From contig NZ_FPBY01000016.1 in the NCBI RefSeq assembly GCF_900116755.1, positions 1 to 33,295 of the forward strand: a stretch of 33,295 nt of DNA, given 5' to 3'. Under the pieces are notes generated by a model. That model did no database searches. It saw only the letters and a program-made list of their open reading frames with translations, and had not been told where the DNA came from. The DNA is from Clostridium sp. DSM 8431 (GTDB lineage: Bacteria; Bacillota; Clostridia; Clostridiales; Clostridiaceae). Made by a program: the position numbers and the translations under genes. Each line of letters begins with the position of its first letter. Within the stretch, counting starts at the first letter, position 1. Below, piece by piece: positions 26,932-33,295 of the stretch.

Positions 26932-27279
26932 ATGGATAATAATAAAAAAGTTCAATTAGATAGAATAGAATATGAAAATATGCATATGGTAAAAGAAGTT
27001 AATAAAGGTGATATTAATAAGAATCAAGTTAATACCAATGCTCATTCATCTTTTAGTGAATTTATGAAAAAAGCCCAAAGTTCTTCTAAGAAAAGCAGTA
27101 AAAGTAGTTATGTAAATAAGGATATAGTTGTAGAAAGTAGTCTAAAAGTGCTAATAGATGCAGAAAATGAAGTTAATAAATTTGTAGAAGAAAAAATAGC
27201 ATCTAGTGAGAATATAAAAAAATTATTATCTAGAGAAGAGACTACTCCTATAAAAAATGAGCTTATAAAAGAAGATTAG
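26932..27279 (+). CDS. Hypothetical hydrophilic protein, 115 residues
   Basis: The ATG is preceded by a strong AGGAGGTGAATCTAT ribosome site and the gene is followed by a good terminator, so it is probably expressed. The protein has no membrane segment. It starts polar and Asn/Lys-rich, has a Ser/Lys-rich low-complexity stretch in the middle (QSSSKKSSKSS), and ends in a charged predicted helix (LIDAENEVNKFVEEKIASSE). No family is recognised. Composition suggests a partly disordered small cytosolic protein. It is convergent with the minus-strand J-like gene. Confidence 0.7.
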   Translation: MDNNKKVQLDRIEYENMHMVKEVNKGDINKNQVNTNAHSSFSEFMKKAQSSSKKSSKSSYVNKDIVVESSLKVLIDAENEVNKFVEEKIASSENIKKLLSREETTPIKNELIKED

Positions 27280-27285
27280 TTATAA

Positions 27286-27316
27286 AATAAAGACTGGTAT
27301 AAAGCCAGTCTTTATT
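27286..27316. terminator. Bidirectional terminator
   Basis: A 12-bp perfect stem (AATAAAGACTGG at 27286-27297 with 27305-27316). Its arms give TCTTTATT at the 3' side on both strands. It lies between the convergent 115-residue ORF and the J-like gene, overlapping the latter's stop codon. Confidence 0.75.
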
Positions 27317-27821
27317 AGCATAATCCTCCTTTATTTCCACTGTTATTATTAGAACATAGTGAAGAATTATTTTGAGTTTGTCTTTGATGATTATTTTTTA
27401 AAGGAACTAATTTCTGATTAAGTTTTTGAATAGTAGTAATGTACTCATCATTATATGGATTAATATTTGCAGCTCTTTTTATGTGATTTACTCCTGAATC
27501 AATCCAGCCTTTCTTTATTAAAAGAATTCCTTTTAAATAGTTCCATTCAGCTGAATGAGAATCAGATATTAAATTTAAATTAGCTTCGGCAGCAATAAAA
27601 TCATCACTTTCAATTAAATCTCTTACTTTTTCTAATGTTCTATTATCTGTGATAACACGCAGAGCTTCATTTGCTTCATTTATTTTTTCTTCATACATTA
27701 GTTTTACAGAATCATCTTGAAGATCATCTAAATTATAAGTATTCATAAGGTTAGAATAAGCTTCCTTAATTTCAGAATCAGATGAGTGGGGTAATATTCC
27801 TAAAACTTTATAAGGATCCAT
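27315..27821 (-). CDS. J-domain-like protein lacking HPD, with TPR-like segment
   Basis: A 168-residue protein. Residues 3-62 follow the J-domain pattern (PYKVLGILPHSSDSEIKEAY, then INEANEALRVITD), but the loop that should carry His-Pro-Asp reads NLD (30-32) in NTYNLDDLQ. Without HPD it should not stimulate DnaK ATPase. Residues 75-135 look like a TPR-type helical repeat (ANLNLISDSHSAEWNYLKGI and INPYNDEYITTIQKLN). The tail is Asn/Gln/Ser-rich with two cysteines (SSLCSNNN and GGLC). It lies 39 bases downstream of the DUF5685-like gene on the same strand, so they form a likely operon. Ribosome site GAGGAG. Confidence 0.75.
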   Translation of the reverse strand: MDPYKVLGILPHSSDSEIKEAYSNLMNTYNLDDLQDDSVKLMYEEKINEANEALRVITDNRTLEKVRDLIESDDFIAAEANLNLISDSHSAEWNYLKGILLIKKGWIDSGVNHIKRAANINPYNDEYITTIQKLNQKLVPLKNNHQRQTQNNSSLCSNNNSGNKGGLC

Positions 27822-27860
27822 ATAATAAACTCCTCATTATATATTCATAGTATTAATATA

Positions 27861-28724
27861 TCAAATTTTATATAAAATGTTCATGTATGTATCAATTAGT
27901 CCTAAGTTAATAGTATTTTTTATTATGCTTTCATTTTTATAAAAATGTAATTTTTCTATTATGCTATTGCAGTTATTTATTAAATTTAATATGGTGAAGT
28001 CTAAATTTTCTTTTACAGCTTCTACAAGGATAGAGTAAGTATAATTTTTATTATAAGCCTTTTCTAAAGGATTAAACATATGGCAGTTTAAATCTTCTTT
28101 TAAGTCATCTAAGGCATCTATAAGATAAATCCATTTCCCAAAGGAATAGCCAAAGTTATATAAGGTTTCTCTAAGTTTTTCAGAGTCATCCGTAAGCTGT
28201 CCTGGAAAGTCTCTCATAATACTTCCTGTAATGTGGCTAAAAGGATGGGATATAGTATCTATTGGGTAGGACAATCTGCTTTTTTCTAAGGTATGAAGAT
28301 CAGATAGTGAATTAAAAATGGTATCCTTTAATTTTTTATTTGTAATTTTACTATAATAGTATTTAAGAACTTTTGAAGAACCTAAACTTTTTAAATCATT
28401 AGCATCTAGTATATTATCTAAAAGTTTGTAGTATACGAAGGTAATGTTTAAGTCTGCAGCATAATCTAATGCTTCGTTATCATATATGAAATTTCTTTTT
28501 GTAAAGGGATGTCTTATACAGTTTGATGATTTTTCCTTAGGGCTACCTTTACATAAACCATCTAAAAATACAGCAAAGAAAGTTGTATCGTAGTTTAGGA
28601 AAATACGTGGTATATTACCAAACTTGTTTTTTAGACATAAACATAATCCACAGTAGTAAGTTTTGAATTTATTTAAATCATTTACTGTAAGTTCACCTTG
28701 TACAGGGGTAATATATCCAAACAT
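27861..28724 (-). CDS. DUF5685-like protein
   Basis: A 287-residue, mostly helical soluble protein. The start MFGYITPVQGELTVNDLNKF followed by YYCGLCLCLKNKFG (Cys25, Cys28, Cys30) matches what I know of the DUF5685 family. Other conserved-looking pieces are NYDTTFFAVFLDGLC, a further Cys in SSNCIRHPF, YKLLDNILDAND, and LIDALDDLKEDLNCHMFNPL (about 201-220). Two Asp-rich helices (DNILDAND and DALDDLKED) recall the paired metal-binding motifs of isoprenyl synthase-like folds. That resemblance is my inference. AGGAGGAA precedes the ATG. It is paired with the J-like gene downstream. Confidence 0.65.
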   Translation of the reverse strand: MFGYITPVQGELTVNDLNKFKTYYCGLCLCLKNKFGNIPRIFLNYDTTFFAVFLDGLCKGSPKEKSSNCIRHPFTKRNFIYDNEALDYAADLNITFVYYKLLDNILDANDLKSLGSSKVLKYYYSKITNKKLKDTIFNSLSDLHTLEKSRLSYPIDTISHPFSHITGSIMRDFPGQLTDDSEKLRETLYNFGYSFGKWIYLIDALDDLKEDLNCHMFNPLEKAYNKNYTYSILVEAVKENLDFTILNLINNCNSIIEKLHFYKNESIIKNTINLGLIDTYMNILYKI

Positions 28725-28904
28725 ATAGGTTCCTCCTGTTAAGATAGAATATTAAAATAATTATACATAAACAGTATATGAAAGGTTAGTAAATGTGTTA
28801 GTGTTTTTTTATTTAGTGTATTTGAAATTATTAAATATAGTATAATATAGTAAAGAGTTTATTTTAGTACATTAATTAATGTTAAGAGATAAGGGAGGAA
28901 ATAC

Positions 28905-30659
28905 ATGAAGAAAAATGCAGCCCATAGAGAATATAAAAAGTTAAAAAGTCAAATTAATCAAATAGAAGAAATTGTCCATCATTCAAAGGGTGGAGCTTTG
29001 CATGAACATGAGTCTACTTTAAGAAAAAAGATATTACTTTTAAATGAGATGGAAAATGAAGGCTTCAAGGATTTTGAAGATGTATCTGATAGATATAATG
29101 AAGCTTTAGAATATGTAGGAAAAAGAATAATAGAAGATTATAATAGAAAAAATAATTGCGATTTTGATTATTATGAAGTTGCAAGAGGAAATTACAAAGT
29201 CCTTTTAAATTCAGGAATATTAACTGTTCTTACAAAAAAACATATACCAAAGATGATTTCTAAGGAATTTGAAGAAAATTTTCCAATGAATCCTAAGGAT
29301 GAATACAGAGAAGCTAGAGGTATGAGAAGAAAGTTTGTTATTCATTTAGGAGATACTAATACAGGGAAGACTTATAATGCCATAGAAAGATTAAAAACTT
29401 GTAAAAATGGTGTTTATTTATCACCTCTTAGAATATTAGCTCTTGAAAATTATGAAAGACTAAATAATGAGGGTATATTATGTGATTTAGCTACTGGTGA
29501 AGAGGAAATAGTACATGAAGGTTCTACACATATGTCTTGTACTATTGAAAAGCTTAATTTAAAAAAACAATATGAAGTTGCAGTAATTGATGAGATTCAA
29601 ATGATAGATGATTCTCAAAGAGGAGCTGCATGGAGTAGAGCTGTCCTTGGAATAAGAGCTAAGGAAATACATATATGTGGAGCTATGAATGCTAAATACA
29701 TTATTGAAACAATGCTTAAAGATTGCAGGGATGATTATGAAATACATGAGTATAAGAGAAAGATACCTTTAGTTGTGGAAGAAAATGAATTTAATCAAAA
29801 CGACATTCAAGATGGAGATGCAATAGTTTTATTTTCTAAGAAGAAGGTATTAACTTTAGCTAAGGAATACGCTGAAAGAGGAGAAAGAGCAAGTATTATT
29901 TATGGAGATCTTCCACCAGAAGTTAGAAGAATGCAGTATGAACAGTTTACTAAAGGAGAAACAAAGCTGCTTATAACAACAGATGCTATTGGAATGGGAG
30001 TTAATCTTCCTATAAGAAGAATAATATTCTTATCAACAAAGAAATTTGATGGAGAAGAAATTCGTGATTTAACATCTCAAGAAGTAAAACAAATAGCAGG
30101 AAGAGCAGGACGTATAGGTATTTATGATACTGGGTATGTAACTTCAGCTAGAAATAATAAGTTTGTAAGAGATAAGATATTAGAACAGGATAGAGAAATA
30201 ACTGAGGCTGTAATAGGACCATCAGATGCAATACTTAGAATTAAAACTCTTCCTTTAATTGAAAAGCTAGCTCTTTGGAGTGCAAGAAAAGAAGAGCTTG
30301 ACTATTATAGAAAGATGGATATATCAGATTATATAATAGTCCTTGAAAAATTAAAGAGCTATAAGCTAATGGAAGAGGTTCAGTGGAAACTTTTAAAAGT
30401 TCCTTTTGATGTAACAAGTGATGAATTAATGGAGCAATTCTTATTCTATGTAGATGAATTATTTATAGCTAAATCTAAAACAATAACAAGACCATCAATA
30501 AATAGTGGTGTATTAGATGAACTTGAAATATACTATCAAAAAATTAATATGTACTATTCATTTAATAAATTATTCAACTTGAAATTTGATTTTCAGTGGA
30601 TATATGATGAAAGAATAAGAGTAAGTGAAGAAATTAATGAAATATTAATTAACATGTAA
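28905..30659 (+). CDS. SUV3-like superfamily 2 RNA helicase
   Basis: A 584-residue protein. After about 140 residues of charged helical N-terminus come the motifs of the SUV3 group: Walker A GDTNTGKTYNAIERL, motif Ia GVYLSPLRILALENYERLN, CDLATGEE, HMSCTIEK, Walker B VAVIDEIQMIDDSQRGAAWS with AVLGIRAKEIHICG, then motif IV region AIVLFSKKKVL, ASIIYGDLPPEVRRMQ, motif V ITTDAIGMGVNLPIRRIIF and motif VI QIAGRAGRIGIY. The match to mitochondrial SUV3, the helicase of the RNA degradosome, is close. The C-terminal domain resembles the SUV3 helical region. A bacterial role in RNA turnover is plausible but unproven. GGGAGGAAATAC precedes the ATG. A TATAAT at 28841-28846 may be its -10. Confidence 0.88.
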   Translation: MKKNAAHREYKKLKSQINQIEEIVHHSKGGALHEHESTLRKKILLLNEMENEGFKDFEDVSDRYNEALEYVGKRIIEDYNRKNNCDFDYYEVARGNYKVLLNSGILTVLTKKHIPKMISKEFEENFPMNPKDEYREARGMRRKFVIHLGDTNTGKTYNAIERLKTCKNGVYLSPLRILALENYERLNNEGILCDLATGEEEIVHEGSTHMSCTIEKLNLKKQYEVAVIDEIQMIDDSQRGAAWSRAVLGIRAKEIHICGAMNAKYIIETMLKDCRDDYEIHEYKRKIPLVVEENEFNQNDIQDGDAIVLFSKKKVLTLAKEYAERGERASIIYGDLPPEVRRMQYEQFTKGETKLLITTDAIGMGVNLPIRRIIFLSTKKFDGEEIRDLTSQEVKQIAGRAGRIGIYDTGYVTSARNNKFVRDKILEQDREITEAVIGPSDAILRIKTLPLIEKLALWSARKEELDYYRKMDISDYIIVLEKLKSYKLMEEVQWKLLKVPFDVTSDELMEQFLFYVDELFIAKSKTITRPSINSGVLDELEIYYQKINMYYSFNKLFNLKFDFQWIYDERIRVSEEINEILINM

Positions 30660-30660
30660 T

Positions 30661-30691
30661 AAATCAGCTGTAGATTTTCTACAGCTGATTT
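30661..30691. terminator. Bidirectional terminator between helicase and zip genes
   Basis: A 14-bp perfect stem AAATCAGCTGTAGA (30661-30674) with 30678-30691 around a TTT loop. T-rich bases follow on the plus side. It separates two convergent genes. Confidence 0.75.
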
Positions 30692-30701
30692 TATATTAGT
30701 G

Positions 30702-31478
30702 CTATAAGAATAAGTGGCTTATTGGCATTATACATATACCTAATATTAAAGAAAAAATATAAATTAAATTATGATTATAGGATTTTGCTTCAGGAATAAG
30801 TTCTGCAAAAGAAATATAAATCATTATTCCAGCTACTAATGCAAAAACTACACTTAATATAAAATCATTAATATAAGGTTTTAGAAAAAGAAAGGACATA
30901 ATAGCACCTACAGGTTCTGCTATTCCTGATATAAAGGTATAGAAAAATGCTTTTTTTCGACTTCCTGTTGAATAATATATTGGCATGGCTATAGAAACCC
31001 CTTCTGGAATATTATGAAGGGCAATAGCCATAGCAATAGTAATGCCAAGGGCAGTGTCTTGGAAGCCTGATATATATGTGGCAATACCTTCAGGAAAGTT
31101 ATGAAACATTAGAGCAATCATAGATACAAAACCTACTCTAAATAAATTATTATTACTATCAGTATTTACTCCTATATTCTCATTTTCAGGAATAAAGTTA
31201 TCAATTAAAAAAGCTATTATAACTCCAATTATTAAAAATAATATAGAAAGAAAACCACCATTTAGTTTTCCATATATTTTATTCAGTGTTTCGCTAGCTG
31301 TTGGAAGAAGATCTGTAGAAGATATAGTAATCATTACACCAGCAGAAAAGGAAAGAGCAAAGGTTATTAGTTTTTTATCTTGAGTTTTTGAAAAAAATAC
31401 CATGAATGCACCTATAAGTGTAGAAAGTCCTGCTAATAATGAAAGAAATATAGGCATTACTTCTTGATTAAGATACAT
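30702..31478 (-). CDS. zupT: ZIP family divalent metal transporter (ZupT-like)
   Basis: A 258-residue membrane protein with about eight hydrophobic segments. The ZIP metal-binding motifs are clear: ALMFHNFPEGIATYIS in one helix and AIALHNIPEGVSIAMP in the next. The second pair sits on TM4-TM5, where the binuclear site of ZIP proteins lies. The start PIFLSLLAGLSTLIGAFMVF and GVMITISSTDLLP fit the ZupT/GufA-type subgroup importing zinc and other divalent metals. No intracellular His-rich loop is seen. A gene symbol by family, not by proven orthology. AGGAGTATAAAAT lies before the ATG on the minus strand. Confidence 0.88.
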   Translation of the reverse strand: MYLNQEVMPIFLSLLAGLSTLIGAFMVFFSKTQDKKLITFALSFSAGVMITISSTDLLPTASETLNKIYGKLNGGFLSILFLIIGVIIAFLIDNFIPENENIGVNTDSNNNLFRVGFVSMIALMFHNFPEGIATYISGFQDTALGITIAMAIALHNIPEGVSIAMPIYYSTGSRKKAFFYTFISGIAEPVGAIMSFLFLKPYINDFILSVVFALVAGIMIYISFAELIPEAKSYNHNLIYIFSLILGICIMPISHLFL

Positions 31479-31632
31479 ATTTTATACTCCTATAATTACT
31501 TGCTTATATTTATGTTTATTTTTTACTATGAGAGTATATTCAATCTGTTATGAAATTTATAATAAATAGGACAAATATTATGAAATCTTCTATTGAATAT
31601 ATTGGAGTGTTATCAATAAAATATAAAAACTA

Positions 31633-31661
31633 TAGAAAATAATGAAAAAAAGTAATATAAT
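31633..31661 (+). promoter_or_regulatory. Candidate hom promoter
   Basis: -35 TAGAAA (31633-31638), 17-base spacer, -10 TATAAT (31656-31661), leader of about 38 bases. The surroundings are so AT-rich that other -10 choices are possible. Confidence 0.4.
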
Positions 31662-31705
31662 TATATAGTATATAAGTTGGGGACTAAAAAGGGGGAAATG
31701 TATAG

Positions 31706-33004
31706 ATGAAAAAAGTAAAAATAGCCTTACTAGGATTAGGTAATGTTGGTCGTGGAGTTTGGAAGATTTTAAAAGAGAATGAAGAAGAAATTATGAAGCG
31801 TTCAGGATGTAAGGTTGAAATAGCAAAAATCCTTGTTAGAAATAAAAATAAAGATAGAGGGATTAATGTACCTGACGAAATAGTTACTACTGATTTTAAT
31901 GATATTTTAAAGGATAATTCAATTAAAATTGTTGTTGAAGTAATGGGTGGAATAGAACCAGCAAGAGAATATATTCTTGAATCTATGAAAAAGAAAAAAC
32001 ATGTAGTAACAGCTAATAAGATGCTTTTAGCAACAGATGGAGATACTCTTTATAAGAATGCTGATAAAGAAGGTGTAATGCTTAATTATGAAGCAAGTGT
32101 TGCAGGTGGAATTCCAATAATTCAAACAATAAATGAAAGTCTTACAGCTAATAAAATTCAAGAATTATATGGTATAGTAAATGGAACAACTAACTTTATT
32201 TTAAGTAAGATGGAACTTGAAGGAAGTAAGTTCCAAGATGTATTAAAGGAAGCTCAAGAAAAAGGATATGCAGAAGCAGATCCAACTTCAGATATAGAAG
32301 GTTTTGATGCTCAATATAAATTAGCTATTTTAGCTTCTCTTGCCTTTGGAACTAAGATAGATAGCGATAAGGTATATAGAGAAGGCATTACAAAAATAAC
32401 AGATGAAGATATGAAATATGCAAAGAGCTTTGGAAGAGTAATAAAGCTTCTAGCAATAGCAAAAGATGTAGATGGAAGATTAGAGCTTAGAGTTCACCCA
32501 ACAATGATTCCAGAAACACATCCGCTTGCTAATGTATTTGATTCATTTAATGCTGTATTTGTAAAAGGTAATGCAGTAGGAGATTTAATGTTCTATGGAA
32601 GAGGAGCAGGAGATCTTCCAACAGGAAGTGCTGTTGTTGCAGATATAGTATCAATTGTAAGATCAGATGTAGATGGTGATAATGCATCAGTAGTTGAAAA
32701 GAATAACTTGTGGAAAAAAGAAGTTATGTCTGTTAAAGAAATTAAGAGTAAATATTACATTAGAGCAAAGGTTGAAGATGAACCAGGTGTTTTAAGTGAT
32801 ATAAGTTCTGTATTTGGAAATACTAATGTAAGTCTTCGTTCTGTAATACAAAAGGAAGTAATTAAGAGTGAAAGTAAAGTTACACTTGTTTTAGTTACTC
32901 ATAAATGTACAGAAAAGCAATTAAAGCAGTCTATAGATGAATTACAAAAATTAAGTTCAGTTCACTGCATAGATAATGTAATAAGGATTGAAGATTTTGA
33001 ATAG
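31706..33004 (+). CDS. hom: Homoserine dehydrogenase
   Basis: It reduces aspartate semialdehyde to homoserine with NAD(P)H, at the branch to threonine and methionine. The 432-residue protein has the Rossmann start KIALLGLGNVGRGVWKIL (GLGNVG), VVEVMGGIEPAREYI, HVVTANKMLLA, YEASVAGGIPIIQTI, GIVNGTTNFILSKM, and the catalytic-region ADPTSDIEGFDAQYKLAIL. A C-terminal ACT domain (about 350-430, YIRAKVEDEPGVLSDISSVF) suggests feedback control by threonine. GGGGGAAATGTATAG precedes the ATG. No thrB or thrC lies in view; the downstream region is occupied by a terminator and a group II intron. Confidence 0.97.
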   Translation: MKKVKIALLGLGNVGRGVWKILKENEEEIMKRSGCKVEIAKILVRNKNKDRGINVPDEIVTTDFNDILKDNSIKIVVEVMGGIEPAREYILESMKKKKHVVTANKMLLATDGDTLYKNADKEGVMLNYEASVAGGIPIIQTINESLTANKIQELYGIVNGTTNFILSKMELEGSKFQDVLKEAQEKGYAEADPTSDIEGFDAQYKLAILASLAFGTKIDSDKVYREGITKITDEDMKYAKSFGRVIKLLAIAKDVDGRLELRVHPTMIPETHPLANVFDSFNAVFVKGNAVGDLMFYGRGAGDLPTGSAVVADIVSIVRSDVDGDNASVVEKNNLWKKEVMSVKEIKSKYYIRAKVEDEPGVLSDISSVFGNTNVSLRSVIQKEVIKSESKVTLVLVTHKCTEKQLKQSIDELQKLSSVHCIDNVIRIEDFE

Positions 33005-33015
33005 ATAGTGTTAAT

Positions 33016-33050
33016 AAGGATGCGTCTAAATAAAGAGATGCATCCTTTTT
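33016..33050 (+). terminator. Terminator after hom, T-tract interrupted by an intron
   Basis: A 12-bp stem (AAGGATGCGTCT at 33016-33027 with AGATGCATCCTT at 33036-33047, one G-U pair) followed by TTT and immediately by the group II intron boundary. Confidence 0.8.
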
Positions 33051-33295
33051 GTTCGCCCAGCATGTTTGCTGAGCCGGCAGGCTGAAAGAAGCCTGCGTCG
33101 CCGTCCCGATAGGAAGACAACTCGAATGCAAGTGCGTTATTGGCAACGATAAGGTATGAAGGAAGCGCTAGAGGACATATGGAACATAACGCAAGTAAAC
33201 CAAGTATTGGCTTATAAAGTGGATAACCTTGCAAAAAGTAGGAAAGTCCAAAGTTCGGTAGTTACTTTATAAGTTTTTATGGATGTGTTCATATG
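33051..33295 (+). mobile_element. 5' end of a group II intron (domain I), continues past the window
   Basis: From GTTCGCCCAGC at 33051 the base composition jumps to GC-rich, unlike the flanks. The sequence carries group II features: a 5' GTxxGCCC start, a hairpin GCAGGCT/AGCCTGC, TATGAAGGAAGC, and the stretch CATATGGAACATAACG then CAAGTAAACC seen in bacterial group II introns. It begins exactly at the T-tract of the hom terminator, the insertion habit of group IIC introns. The intron-encoded reverse transcriptase and the 3' end lie beyond the window. Subclass IIC is inferred from location plus partial similarity. Confidence 0.7.

Noticed and set aside
32931-33234. Minus-strand ORFs of 71 and 90 codons at the right edge
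   Set aside because: They lie over the end of hom, its terminator and the group II intron domain I, and have no ribosome site or family resemblance.

Overview
The window looks like chromosome of a low-GC clostridium (Clostridium sensu stricto type). Coding sequence is very AT-rich with AGA/ATA/TTA codon preference, Shine-Dalgarno sites are strong (AGGAGG-like), and the order ruvA-ruvB-queA-tgt-yajC-secD-secF-(recJ position)-apt-relA-dtd-hemZ-hisS-aspS is the conserved Firmicute arrangement. A BofC-like gene just upstream of ruvA, as in Bacillus, suggests a spore-former. I cannot name the species.

Layout. 1-270: 3' end of a DDE transposase. 385-474: a tiny membrane-protein ORF. 590-670, minus strand: a compact promoter-hairpin-terminator unit that looks like an unannotated small RNA. 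834-2759: a soluble chemoreceptor-like protein and a radical SAM/SPASM protein. 2838-3716 (minus): a DUF89 phosphatase-family protein. 3810-6801 (minus): nadA-nadB-nadC, de novo quinolinate and NAD precursor synthesis, behind a consensus-like promoter with a 26-bp perfect palindrome over the predicted start site. 6941-7525: BofC-like secreted protein. 7530-7939: a non-coding IS200/IS605-type remnant carrying a guide-RNA-like 3' end. 8126-10832: ruvA, ruvB, queA. 10843-12513: an IS607-type insertion with a wrecked tnpA and an intact tnpB. 12549-16666: tgt, yajC, secD, secF. 16793-17653: a RecJ-like protein that has lost all catalytic DHH motifs. 17696-26200: apt, relA, dtd, a metallo-beta-lactamase-fold hydrolase, hemZ, hisS, aspS. 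26347-28724: a short DUF218-like membrane protein, an unknown small protein, and a minus-strand pair (DUF5685-like and a J-like protein without HPD). 28905-30659: a SUV3-like RNA helicase. 30702-31478 (minus): a ZIP metal transporter. 31706-33004: homoserine dehydrogenase. From 33051 to the edge: the 5' end of a group II intron placed directly behind the hom terminator.

How the genes fit together. Most of the window is housekeeping: Holliday junction processing (RuvAB), queuosine tRNA modification (Tgt, QueA), Sec export (YajC, SecD, SecF), nucleotide salvage and stringent response (Apt, RelA), and tRNA charging and proofreading (HisS, AspS, Dtd). The accessory content is four mobile or relic pieces (DDE transposase, IS605-type remnant, IS607-type element, group II intron), each in an intergenic position beside conserved genes. 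The most novel-looking items are the putative small RNA at 590-670, the catalytically dead RecJ-like protein in the recJ slot, the surviving TnpB next to a dead tnpA, the bacterial SUV3-like helicase, and the terminator-like hairpin in the relA leader.
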